Source: an uncultured Alphaproteobacteria bacterium
Lineage (GTDB): Bacteria > Pseudomonadota > Alphaproteobacteria > Rhodobacterales > Rhodobacteraceae
Direction: 5' to 3'
Length of the DNA stretch: 51,615 bases
Assembly: GCA_902578545.1 (NCBI GenBank)
Contig: CACHDI010000008.1
Coordinates: 17,501-69,115, forward strand
The number at the start of each line of letters is the position of its first letter. Within the stretch, counting starts at the first letter, position 1. The notes under the pieces were generated by a model. That model had not been told where the DNA came from. It did not search any database and saw only the letters and a list, made by a program, of their open reading frames with translations. The translations under genes were made by a program, and so were the position numbers. This document shows positions 26,596 to 35,619 of this stretch, in pieces.

Positions 26596-27348
26596 CTATA
26601 ATATAACGTGAATATAATTCAAATATACATAAATTATACCTATTAAAATAGGCTGATGAATTAAGTAGACAATAAGAGAATTTCTTCCAAGCCAGAAAAA
26701 GGATTTAGAAAAAAAACCCTTTCTATTTAGTATTTTCAATGTGCTTGAATTAAACAAAAATTGCTCTTTTTTCTTAAAAATTATTTTTGAAATACCAAGA
26801 CCGAATATATATGAACTGGACCAAGGGAAAAAACCATAAAAATCAACTGATCCTGTTGGACCAGTATATAAACCTGTCCAAGCTAAATATTTTGGTTTGT
26901 AAAATTCTGAAATTAAATAAGGTTCCAAAAATAAAATTAAAAAACCTATTATTAAAATTACAATCATTGGCAATTTATAAATTAAAAGGCCTAATAAAGT
27001 ACAAACAGATAACAAATGCAAAATTCCAAAAAAAACAAAGGTTTGAGAATTAGCTACATAGGTTCCAAATGAAACTATTAGAGCAGCTGCAACAAGAAAA
27101 AAAAGCCTGAAAGTGAATTTTTTAAAATTTATACCATTTCTTGATGCTAACCAAAAACTTATACCAGAAAGAAATAAAAAAGAACTTCCTATGGATACAG
27201 CAAAGAGTTTCCATCTTCCAGAATTTACTATTACTGGATCAACCACATTAAATAAACCAAGGTCCCAAGCAAAATGATAAATTATCATAGCCAAAACAGC
27301 AAAAGCTCTTAATGCGTCAATGAATTGGTTTCTATTATCGGAACTCAT
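26596..27348 (-). CDS. DUF1624 (heparan-alpha-glucosaminide acetyltransferase-like) membrane protein
   Basis: A 250-residue integral membrane protein of the DUF1624 family, related to acyltransferase-3-like enzymes. It opens with NQFIDALRAFAVLAMIIYHFAWDLGLF, including the family's R-x-x-A-x-x-x-M-x-x-Y-H pattern. Later it shows GSSFLFLSGISFWLA, FFPWSSSYIFGLG and WLGRNSLIVYLIHQPILI. Seven or eight helices seem likely. The donor and acceptor are unknown. It converges on the repeat lipoprotein with 10 bases between stops and is divergent from the glycan locus. Confidence 0.85.
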   Translation of the reverse strand: MSSDNRNQFIDALRAFAVLAMIIYHFAWDLGLFNVVDPVIVNSGRWKLFAVSIGSSFLFLSGISFWLASRNGINFKKFTFRLFFLVAAALIVSFGTYVANSQTFVFFGILHLLSVCTLLGLLIYKLPMIVILIIGFLILFLEPYLISEFYKPKYLAWTGLYTGPTGSVDFYGFFPWSSSYIFGLGISKIIFKKKEQFLFNSSTLKILNRKGFFSKSFFWLGRNSLIVYLIHQPILIGIIYVYLNYIHVIL

Positions 27349-27460
27349 TTTCCTGCATAAAAATGTCTAATTAAGAATTATCAATATGTTTGATTATATA
27401 TAAATAATTCTCTATTGAAAGAGAAAGAAAAAGGTCAAGAAAATTAGTTTAAGTTATCAT

Positions 27461-28339
27461 ATGAATAAAAAACTTATTATCGGAACAGCAAATTTTGGAA
27501 TGAATTATGGTATCTCAGTTAATCAAAAAAAACTACTTGATAAAGATATAATTGATATCCTGGTTTCAGCTGAAAAAATGGGTATAGAAACTTTAGACAC
27601 TGCTATTTCTTATGGAGATAGCATAGAACGTTTGGGAAATGTTGGTGTTCAAAAATTTAAAATAATTTGCAAAATACCTAGAATACCTGTTGATATTAAA
27701 AACCCATCAGATTGGTATAAATCAAGTGTAACAAACTTGATAAAAAAACTTAATAAAAATAATCTAGAGGCGATCCTCCTACATTATCCAAAAGACTTAC
27801 TTATAAATAAAAATCATAAATTAATTCAAACACTATTAGATTTTAAAAAAAACAAAATAGTAAATAAAATTGGGGTTTCAATTTATGAAAAAAAAGAATT
27901 AGAAGAAATATTGAAAATATTTAAACCAGATATTATTCAATGCCCTATTAATATTTTTGATAATAGACTTACTAAAAATAATTTTCTCAAAAGATTTTCT
28001 GATAAGGGTATAGAAATACATGCAAGATCTATTTTTTTGCAAGGTTTACTTCTGCAGGATGGAAATAAAATTCCTGAAGAATTTTCAAAGTTTGAAAAGC
28101 TTTTTAAAAAATGGGAAAATTGGTTAAAATTAAACAATTTAAATTCTTTAGAAGCCTGTATAATGTATACAAATTTCATTAGTGAAGTAACCAAAATAGT
28201 TGTTGGAATAAATTCAGCTGTTCAATTAAAAGAAATAATCAAATACAAAAATAAAAATATTAAATTTGAAATACCAAAATGGCAGAATACAATTGATAAA
28301 GAATTAATTGATCCCAGAAAATGGAAAAAAAAATATTGA
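27461..28339 (+). CDS. Aldo/keto reductase
   Basis: An NAD(P)H-dependent oxidoreductase of 292 residues. The AKR tetrad is visible: D46 and Y51 in LDTAISYGDS, K71 in ICKIPR, and H108 in AILLHYPK. The N-terminal LIIGTANFGMNYG and the late VVGINSAVQL fit the AKR fold used in deoxysugar pathways. It is the first gene of the nonulosonic-acid unit, and its last 19 bases overlap the following fusion gene. A role in trimming a sugar carbonyl in the locus is inference. Confidence 0.88.
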   Translation: MNKKLIIGTANFGMNYGISVNQKKLLDKDIIDILVSAEKMGIETLDTAISYGDSIERLGNVGVQKFKIICKIPRIPVDIKNPSDWYKSSVTNLIKKLNKNNLEAILLHYPKDLLINKNHKLIQTLLDFKKNKIVNKIGVSIYEKKELEEILKIFKPDIIQCPINIFDNRLTKNNFLKRFSDKGIEIHARSIFLQGLLLQDGNKIPEEFSKFEKLFKKWENWLKLNNLNSLEACIMYTNFISEVTKIVVGINSAVQLKEIIKYKNKNIKFEIPKWQNTIDKELIDPRKWKKKY

Positions 28340-30360
28340 ACATTGCTATTGTCCAAGCAAGAATGAATTCCTCCAGATTAAGGGGAAAAGTTCTTAAGAA
28401 AATTGGTCCTTTGACATGTATTGAGCTGCTTTTAAAAAGATTATCCAAAAGTAAATTAATAGATAAAATTATAGTTGCCACATCAACTAATCCTCAAGAT
28501 AAGATACTTTATAATCAATTATCTGAAATGGGTGTAGAATGTTTTAGAGGAGAAGAGCAAAACGTTTTGAAAAGATTTGTTGATTTATTAAGAAATACTA
28601 ATGCTACGAATATAATTAGAATTACAGGAGATTGTCCATTAATTGATCCTCTTTTGGTGGATAAAGTCATAAAAGCTTTTTTAGAAAGAAATGTTGATTA
28701 TGGAAGTAATGTAAATCCTCCAACTTTTCCTGATGGAATGGATGTTGAAATATTTAGTAGGCATTGCATAGAAAAAATAAACAATCTTAACCTAAATCAA
28801 TACCATTTAGAACATGTGACGTCTTATATGAGGGAAGATGAAAATATTTTAAAATACAATTACAAAAATGATAAAGATTTTTCTAATATTAGAATTACTT
28901 TAGATGAAGAAATTGATCTAGGCGTTTTAAATTCTATTGTTAATTATTTTGCTCCTAACATATATTTCACATTAGAAGACATAATAAATCTTTATAAAGA
29001 AAATAAATCACTTTTCAAAAATGTTCATTTAAATAGAAACGAAGGGGCGGAAATGAGTAGTGGACAAAAAATGTGGAAAAAAGCCAAAAAAATTATTCCT
29101 GGTGGAAATATGCTCTTGTCAAAAAGAGCAGAGATGTTCCACCCTTTGAGCTGGCCAGCCTATTTTGATAAAGCCAAAGGATGTAATATTTGGGATCTTG
29201 ACGGTAATAAATATCTTGATATGTCCCTAATGGGTGTAGGAACTAATATTTTAGGTTATGCAAATAGTGATGTCGATAATTTTGTAAAGGAAAATATAGA
29301 TAAAAGCAATATGAGTACTTTGAATTGTCCTGAGGAAGTTTTGCTTGCTGAAAAATTAATTGAAATGCATCCATGGTCTGAAATGGTACGTTTTGCAAAG
29401 ACAGGAGGAGAGGCAAACTCTATTGCAGTTAGGATTGCTCGAGCTTCCTCTGGAAAAGATGGAATAGCTATATGTGGTTATCATGGATGGCATGATTGGT
29501 ATTTAGCTTCAAATATAGGTGATAATGATAATTTAAAAAGTCATCTTCTTCCAGGATTAGAAGCAAATGGAGTTCCAAAAAAATTAAAGAAAACTTCTTT
29601 TCCATTTCATTATAATGATCTGAATGGATTAAAAAAAATAATAAATGAAAATGACATAGGCGTTATAAAAATGGAAGTTATAAGAAACCTTCAACCTACT
29701 AATAATTTTTTAGAAAATGTAAGAGAGTTAGCTACGCAGAATAACATTGTTCTTGTTTTTGACGAATGTACTTCTGGGTTTAGAGAAAATTTTGGTGGAA
29801 TTCATTTAAATTATAAAGTTTATCCAGATATAGCAATTTTTGGAAAGGCCCTTGGTAACGGATATGCAATAACAGCCGTTGTTGGAAAAAGAAACACTAT
29901 GGAAGCTGCTCAGAACTCTTTCATAAGTAGTACTTTCTGGACAGAAAGAATAGGTGCTAGCGCAGCTTTAAAAACTCTTGAAATAATGGAAAAAAATAAA
30001 AGCTGGGAAGTAATTACAAATATTGGTAAAAAGATTAGAAAGATATGGCTTGATATTTCAGATTCTCATGATCTAAATATAAATATTTCAGGATTATTGG
30101 CTCTTTCATCATTTAATTTTGAAAGTAAAAATAATTTAAAATATAAAACATTGATAACCCAAGAAATGCTAAAGCAAAATATATTGGCTAGTAATTCAAT
30201 TTATACTTCAATTGTTCATAATGATGATTGTTTGGAGAAATATTCTTACCATTTAAATCAACTGTTTGAAATAATAAAGAAATGTGAAGATGAAGTTATC
30301 AATATTGATACTCTGATTGAGGGTGCCATCTGCCATAATGGTTTTTATAGACTTAATTAG
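28321..30360 (+). CDS. SpsF-type cytidylyltransferase fused to class III aminotransferase
   Basis: A 679-residue two-domain protein. Residues 5-240 form an SpsF-family nucleotidyltransferase: IAIVQARMNSSRLRGKVL, IVATS, and RITGDCPLIDP with the metal-binding Asp. Residues 245-665 form a glutamate-1-semialdehyde-type PLP aminotransferase: PGGNMLLS, FAKTGGEANSIAVR, YHGWHDW, D481 in VFDECTSGFR and PLP lysine K509 in FGKALGNG. The domains join through an asparagine-rich linker near 240. The context suggests activation of a sugar acid plus amination. SpsF-like domains act on CMP transfer, but the actual substrate is unknown. Starts inside the upstream aldo/keto reductase gene. Confidence 0.88.
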   Translation: MEKKILNIAIVQARMNSSRLRGKVLKKIGPLTCIELLLKRLSKSKLIDKIIVATSTNPQDKILYNQLSEMGVECFRGEEQNVLKRFVDLLRNTNATNIIRITGDCPLIDPLLVDKVIKAFLERNVDYGSNVNPPTFPDGMDVEIFSRHCIEKINNLNLNQYHLEHVTSYMREDENILKYNYKNDKDFSNIRITLDEEIDLGVLNSIVNYFAPNIYFTLEDIINLYKENKSLFKNVHLNRNEGAEMSSGQKMWKKAKKIIPGGNMLLSKRAEMFHPLSWPAYFDKAKGCNIWDLDGNKYLDMSLMGVGTNILGYANSDVDNFVKENIDKSNMSTLNCPEEVLLAEKLIEMHPWSEMVRFAKTGGEANSIAVRIARASSGKDGIAICGYHGWHDWYLASNIGDNDNLKSHLLPGLEANGVPKKLKKTSFPFHYNDLNGLKKIINENDIGVIKMEVIRNLQPTNNFLENVRELATQNNIVLVFDECTSGFRENFGGIHLNYKVYPDIAIFGKALGNGYAITAVVGKRNTMEAAQNSFISSTFWTERIGASAALKTLEIMEKNKSWEVITNIGKKIRKIWLDISDSHDLNINISGLLALSSFNFESKNNLKYKTLITQEMLKQNILASNSIYTSIVHNDDCLEKYSYHLNQLFEIIKKCEDEVINIDTLIEGAICHNGFYRLN

Positions 30361-30369
30361 GATCAAAAT

Positions 30370-31965
30370 TTGTTGAAAGAAAAACTTAATATTGCGATAA
30401 GAGTTGATGCAAATAGTGAAATTGGAGGAGGTCACTTTAGAAGATGTCTAACATTAGCACAAGAGGCTCAAAAAAGAGGCCATTCGATTAAATTTATATC
30501 GGCTCAATTACCTGGAAAAGAAAGATTACTTTTAAAAAAAAATAAACTTTTTTATGATATAATCTCAGAAAAAAATCAAAATGAAAATATAACTAGTAAA
30601 AAAACACCTAATAAATTTTCTCATGATAAATGGTTAAAATTATCAATCTTAGAAGATGCTAAAATAACAAGTAAATCTTTAGATAAATTCAACCCAAACT
30701 GGATCATTTTTGATCATTATAGTCTAGATATTGAATGGGTAAATACTGTCAAAAAAAAGCATATTGATCCATACTATTTAGCAATTGATGATTTAGATAA
30801 TAGAAATCTAGGCTCAGATTTTTTATTAGACCAAACATCAATTATTAAGAAAGAAAGAATTTATAAAGTACCCGGATCTTTAGTAGGACCAAAATTTGCT
30901 CTAATTTCTAATAAATTTGATTGTTATCGAAATAAGAGTATTCAAAAGAGGTCAGATTCTAAATCTTTTATCTTAAAAAATAAAAATTTTTTTATACTCA
31001 TATCCTTAGGCCTTTATGATAAAAAAAAATTGTTACCTATCTTGGTAGACACTTTGTCGAAAATGAAAAATTCAAACATAATTGTTGCCACTAGTTCTGA
31101 ATGTCAGACACTTTCAAACCTTAAAAAACTTTGTCAAAAATATAAAAACTTTTCACTTCATTTAGACACAAAAAATATGGCTGAACTTATGTTAAAAGCT
31201 GATGTTTGTATTGGGGCATCTGGCATGAGTATGTGGGAAAGATGCTGTATGGGAATACCCTCTTTGACAATCACTGTAGCAAAAAACCAACAAAAAGTTA
31301 CAAAGCAAGTAACTAATCTCAATATATCAAAACAATTAAGTGTTAGTGTTTTAAAAAATAAAACAAAATTACTGAAAACAATTTCAGATTTTATTTACTC
31401 ACCAAAAAAACTGCAGCAATTATCTGAAAATTCATATAAAATTTGTGATGGAAAAGGTACTGATAAAGTTGTAAATTTTTTGGAAGCAAATTTAAAAAAA
31501 GTTGAAATAAAAGATTCCTCTAAACTCTTGTCTTGGAGGAACAAAAAATTTATCCGGGCAAATAGCTTAAATAAACAAAAAATAAATACAAAAAGTCATG
31601 AAAGATGGATGGAAAAAACACAAAATTTCAAAAGAGGAATTTGGCTTATATATTCTGAAGGAGGAAAAGAAATTGGTTACTGTAGTTCTATTTATGTAAA
31701 TAAAGAAATTGTATATTGGAGTTTCTATATTGGTGAGCCAAAATTTTCACCAGGATCTGGGATTAGAATGTTAGTTTTCTTTTTAAAAAAATTATTCTTT
31801 GAAATCGGAATATCAAAAATTGAAGCAAATGTTACTATTGAGAATTGCAAATCACAAAAATTACATAAAGACCTTGGCTTTTCTTTGAATTCATCCAATG
31901 GTCATTTTCAAAAATATAGCTTAACTAAAGATTTTTTTAAAAAAAGATATTATTCAAATATTTAG
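30370..31965 (+). CDS. pseG: PseG-like UDP-sugar hydrolase fused to GNAT acetyltransferase
   Basis: A 531-residue fusion. Residues 1-370 match PseG, which hydrolyses UDP from UDP-2,4-diacetamido-2,4,6-trideoxy-beta-L-altropyranose. Motifs are AIRVDANSEIGGGHFRRC (catalytic His near 22), DHYSLDIEW, IDDLDNR and GASGMSMWERCCMGIP. From about 378 a GNAT fold follows (LLSWRN, ESKSHERW-like segment, GYCSSIYVN, SGIRMLV, VTIENCKSQKLHKDLGF). It looks like PseH, which acetylates the C4 amine one step earlier. The start is TTG at 30370, with AGGA before it; TTG at 30373 is possible too. The symbol covers only the first domain. Confidence 0.85.
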   Translation: MLKEKLNIAIRVDANSEIGGGHFRRCLTLAQEAQKRGHSIKFISAQLPGKERLLLKKNKLFYDIISEKNQNENITSKKTPNKFSHDKWLKLSILEDAKITSKSLDKFNPNWIIFDHYSLDIEWVNTVKKKHIDPYYLAIDDLDNRNLGSDFLLDQTSIIKKERIYKVPGSLVGPKFALISNKFDCYRNKSIQKRSDSKSFILKNKNFFILISLGLYDKKKLLPILVDTLSKMKNSNIIVATSSECQTLSNLKKLCQKYKNFSLHLDTKNMAELMLKADVCIGASGMSMWERCCMGIPSLTITVAKNQQKVTKQVTNLNISKQLSVSVLKNKTKLLKTISDFIYSPKKLQQLSENSYKICDGKGTDKVVNFLEANLKKVEIKDSSKLLSWRNKKFIRANSLNKQKINTKSHERWMEKTQNFKRGIWLIYSEGGKEIGYCSSIYVNKEIVYWSFYIGEPKFSPGSGIRMLVFFLKKLFFEIGISKIEANVTIENCKSQKLHKDLGFSLNSSNGHFQKYSLTKDFFKKRYYSNI

Positions 31966-31969
31966 TAAA

Positions 31970-33022
31970 ATGAAAAAAGAAATTACAATTTATGATAGAA
32001 CAATTGGGTTTAATACTAAACCATATATTATAGCAGAATTATCTGGAAATCATAATGGAGATATTAATAAAGCAATAAAGCTTATTGATGCAGCAGTAAA
32101 TTCTGGAGCTGATGCGATCAAATTGCAAACCTACACAGCTGATACTTTGACCATAGATTCAAATAGACCCGAATTTTTGATAAAAGGTGGACCATGGGAC
32201 GGAAAAAAACTTTATGATCTTTACAAAGAAGCTAGTACTCCATGGGATTGGCATCCTACTATTTTTAAATATGCTAAACAAAAAAAAATACATTGTTTTT
32301 CATCACCTTTCGATAATACTGCAGTAGATTTTTTGGAGAAATTATCTGCTCCAGCTTATAAAATTGCATCTTTTGAGTTAGTTGATATACCTCTAATAAA
32401 AAAAGCTGCTTCAAAAAAGAAACCTTTGATTATGTCAACGGGAGTTGCAGATTATGAAGAAATAAGTGACGCTTGTATAACTGCTCATAACTTTGGAGCA
32501 GATGGTTATGCTTTATTACATTGTATTTCAGATTATCCATCTCTTCCAAAAGAGATGCAACTTAAGGCTATTCAGCAACTTAAATATCGTTTTGATGTTC
32601 CAATTGGCCTATCGGACCATACTATTGGTTCAACCGTAGCTGTTGCCGCTATAACATTAGGTGCCACGATAATTGAAAAACATATAACCCTTAGTAGATC
32701 AGATGGAGGACCAGACTCTAGTTTTTCGTCAGAACCAGACGAATTTAAAACACTTGTAGATGACTGTAAAAACATTTTTCAAGCTGTAAAAAGTAAACCT
32801 AAGAATATACCAGGTATAAAAAAATCGAATGCAATTTTTAGAAGATCCATTTTTATTATTAAAGATATGAAAAAAGGTGAAGTTTTTAGTAAAGAAACCA
32901 TAAAATCAATTAGGCCAGGTTTTGGCATTGAACCAAAGTTTTTTGACGAAATCTTAGGTAAAAAAGCAAGTATGGATCTGGTAAGGGGAGAACCTCTAAG
33001 TTGGGAAAAAATAATAACTTAA
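31970..33022 (+). CDS. pseI: Pseudaminic acid synthase
   Basis: Condenses 2,4-diacetamido-2,4,6-trideoxy-altrose with phosphoenolpyruvate to give pseudaminic acid. The 350 residues begin with the NeuB-like barrel: IAELSGNHNG (21-30), ADAIKLQTYT (47-56), SSPFDNTAVDFLE and GLSDHTIG. LYDLYKEASTPWDWH is the PseI-like version of the substrate loop. A C-terminal SAF/antifreeze domain (about 285-350) is present. It starts 5 bases after the PseG fusion and overlaps the next gene by 22 bases. NeuB and LegI share the fold, so the PseI call rests on that loop and on pseB/pseC nearby. Confidence 0.9.
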   Translation: MKKEITIYDRTIGFNTKPYIIAELSGNHNGDINKAIKLIDAAVNSGADAIKLQTYTADTLTIDSNRPEFLIKGGPWDGKKLYDLYKEASTPWDWHPTIFKYAKQKKIHCFSSPFDNTAVDFLEKLSAPAYKIASFELVDIPLIKKAASKKKPLIMSTGVADYEEISDACITAHNFGADGYALLHCISDYPSLPKEMQLKAIQQLKYRFDVPIGLSDHTIGSTVAVAAITLGATIIEKHITLSRSDGGPDSSFSSEPDEFKTLVDDCKNIFQAVKSKPKNIPGIKKSNAIFRRSIFIIKDMKKGEVFSKETIKSIRPGFGIEPKFFDEILGKKASMDLVRGEPLSWEKIIT

Positions 33023-34491
33023 AAAAAATAAATCTTTTAGCAGTTTCAACTGCAAAAAATACTAACTCCATTTTAAAAGAAATTATTAGGCAAAACAAAA
33101 CTAATATTGATCTAAAAATTCACTTTGGAGACGTTACAAGCGATTTTAAAGCATCGTCCCTAGTTAGAATGAATAATAAGTCTGGAAAAAATGGGCATTT
33201 ATTCAAAACAAATAAAATATATACAGGTACATATCATAAAATTTTAGCATCAGATCATTTTTCTAAAGATCTGGAAACTTTTATTGATCAACTGTATCGC
33301 CATTCAGATGCTTATAGATACAAATCACATAATTTAAAAAATCTACAAGATTATTTAGATTATTTTCATATCCTAGCAGATGCTATATCTCACGAAATGT
33401 TAACTAAAAAAATTAATCATGTATTATTTTTCAATATACCTCACCTCGCCTACGATACAATCATCTATCAAATAGCAGTATCACTTGAAATTCCAGTAAC
33501 TATAGTAACTCAGTCTCTTTTTTCAGATAAATTTTTTTCCCTAAATAAGATAGAAGATTATGGTAATTTCAACAAAAAAAATAAAACCAAAATAGATAAA
33601 TTAGTTAGACTTCCTAAATTAAATTTATTTTATATGAAAAAAATTAAACAAAAAAACGAAAATCCTGGTCATATAAATTTTATGACTATATTACAACTTC
33701 TAATGTTTGTAATTTTTAAAATGCCTTCATCAGTTGTTAGACCAATTTATATATTTAAGATTTTACTTAGAATCCAAAAAATTTATAAAAGTTTTCCAAA
33801 ATGGCGGGATCCTTTTGCTAATTTTTTTCACGAAAATGAATTAAGTTATTTTGAACATCTTGCTGAATTCGAAAAAAATAAAATTAATTTTGAAGAAAAA
33901 TTCGTATATTTCCCTCTTCCAATGCAACCTGAAATGACCACATCTGCAATTGGGGGAGAGTTTAGAGACCAATTACTGGCACTAGAAAGATTGTCAAATA
34001 TATTACCAGAAGGAATTAAGATATACGTGAAAGAAAATCCAAAGCAAGGATCTTATGCAAGAGGACCCTTATTTTTTCATAGAATCTCAAGAATTAAATC
34101 TATTTGTTTTATTCCTTCATATGCTGATACTAATTTATTAACAGAAAAAGCTATTTTTATTGCAACTGTAACAGGTACAGTTGGATGGGAAGCATTATGC
34201 AGAGGTAAAAATATTTTAGTCTTTGGCCATGCATGGTATAAAGATTTTCCTGGAGTAATAAAATATAATGATTGTTTAACCTACGAAGAAATAATTAAAA
34301 AATCATCAACTGAAAAATCATTACTTTTCAAATTTCAAAAATTGATGGCTATCTCACACGACGGGGTTATTGATAGAGCATATACAAACTTAGTAAAAAA
34401 TTATGATGTTGAAGAAAATATCAATAAAACAGCTAAATCTATTTCAGAATTAATCTTGAAAAAACAGGAAGTGACTTTCTTAAAGACATGA
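33001..34491 (+). CDS. Capsule-synthesis-like putative glycosyltransferase
   Basis: A 496-residue protein. No signal peptide is seen. Its C-terminal part (FVYFPLPMQPEMTTSA, YVKENPKQGS, IFIATVTGTVGWEAL and NILVFGHAWYKDFPG) resembles the KpsC/KpsS-type capsule polysaccharide family, GT99-like or Kdo-transferase-like. The first 260 residues are not recognised. Start is TTG at 33001, after AGGGGAG with a 10-base spacer, inside pseI. A transferase that adds the finished nonulosonic acid to a surface glycan is the natural guess, but it is inference. It converges on pseC, with a 12-base overlap of 3' ends. Confidence 0.7.
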   Translation: MGKNNNLKKINLLAVSTAKNTNSILKEIIRQNKTNIDLKIHFGDVTSDFKASSLVRMNNKSGKNGHLFKTNKIYTGTYHKILASDHFSKDLETFIDQLYRHSDAYRYKSHNLKNLQDYLDYFHILADAISHEMLTKKINHVLFFNIPHLAYDTIIYQIAVSLEIPVTIVTQSLFSDKFFSLNKIEDYGNFNKKNKTKIDKLVRLPKLNLFYMKKIKQKNENPGHINFMTILQLLMFVIFKMPSSVVRPIYIFKILLRIQKIYKSFPKWRDPFANFFHENELSYFEHLAEFEKNKINFEEKFVYFPLPMQPEMTTSAIGGEFRDQLLALERLSNILPEGIKIYVKENPKQGSYARGPLFFHRISRIKSICFIPSYADTNLLTEKAIFIATVTGTVGWEALCRGKNILVFGHAWYKDFPGVIKYNDCLTYEEIIKKSSTEKSLLFKFQKLMAISHDGVIDRAYTNLVKNYDVEENINKTAKSISELILKKQEVTFLKT

Positions 34492-35619
34492 TTTTTTTAA
34501 AACCTCTATAACTTTATTTTGCATTTCATCGTTTAAATCATAAAACATTGGTAGGCTAATTGCTCTTGAATAATAATATTCCGCATTTGGACACATTCCA
34601 TACTTAAAACCCTTTTTTTGCCAAAATGGTTGAGTATAAATAGGGCGGTAATGAACATTAACTTTTATATTGTTTTGATGAAGAAGATTAAATACTTTTT
34701 TTCTATTCTTTACTTGTATAGGAAATAAATGAAATGCCGATAGACTATAATCTTCCTGCTTTGGAAGTACTAGATCTATAGCTTTTAGTTGCTTAGAATA
34801 ATTTCTTGCTATCTCATGTCTTTTAGTTATGAATTTGTCTATTTTAAGTATTTGACTTAAGCCTAAAGCTGCATTTAAGTCACTCATCCGATAATTCAAA
34901 CCAATAGAAATTTGGTCATAAATCCAGGGTTCATCTGTTTTAATAACCATCTTCTTAGGATCACGCGTCACTCCATGTGAACTGAATAACTTTAAATTTT
35001 CAAAAATTTCAGTATTGTTGGTAGTTGCACAACCTCCCTCTGCAGTAGTTATTATTTTTACTGGGTGAAATGAAAATACGGTAATATCAGAAAATCTACA
35101 TGAACCAATTTTTGTATCATTATAACTACCTCCAATTGCATGAGAGGCATCCTCTATTATTTTAAACCCATATTTTTTTGAAAGTTTTTTAATAGCTTTC
35201 ATATCACAGGACTGACCTGCAAAGTGAACAGGCATAACAATTTTTGGTAATTTCCCATACTTTTCTGCATTTTTTAATTTATCCGATAAAGCGTGTATGC
35301 AGATGTTGTAATTAAAAGGATCAATATCAACAAACTCTATCTCTGCATTACAAAGAAGACCAACATTTGCAGAAGCAACATATGAGTTGGGCGAAGTCCA
35401 GAGAATATCTCCTTTCCCCAAACCCAGAGACAAACAAGCTATATGTAATGCAGAAGTAGCTGAATTAGTTAAAACCGAATAATTTGATGAAGTATAAGTA
35501 CAAATGGTTTTTGCAAATTTTTGGACTATGGGTCCTTGTGTTATTAGATCTGATTTAAGGACTTTGATTACTTCATTGATGTCATCATCATTAATGCTTT
35601 GTCTGCTATAGGGTATCAT
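34480..35619 (-). CDS. pseC: UDP-4-amino-4,6-dideoxy-L-altrosamine transaminase
   Basis: A DegT/DnrJ/EryC1-family PLP enzyme that aminates the PseB product at C4. The 379 residues hold a family N-terminus (PYSRQSINDDDI), the NSATSALHIACLSLGLGKGD block, Asp157 in IIEDASHAIGG, and PLP lysine K188 in VFSFHPVKIITTAEGG. LNYRMSDLNAALG marks the sugar aminotransferase class. It directly follows pseB (shared base), and together they make the first two steps of pseudaminate synthesis. The remaining steps lie on the opposite strand just beyond. Confidence 0.93.
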   Translation of the reverse strand: MIPYSRQSINDDDINEVIKVLKSDLITQGPIVQKFAKTICTYTSSNYSVLTNSATSALHIACLSLGLGKGDILWTSPNSYVASANVGLLCNAEIEFVDIDPFNYNICIHALSDKLKNAEKYGKLPKIVMPVHFAGQSCDMKAIKKLSKKYGFKIIEDASHAIGGSYNDTKIGSCRFSDITVFSFHPVKIITTAEGGCATTNNTEIFENLKLFSSHGVTRDPKKMVIKTDEPWIYDQISIGLNYRMSDLNAALGLSQILKIDKFITKRHEIARNYSKQLKAIDLVLPKQEDYSLSAFHLFPIQVKNRKKVFNLLHQNNIKVNVHYRPIYTQPFWQKKGFKYGMCPNAEYYYSRAISLPMFYDLNDEMQNKVIEVLKKSCL

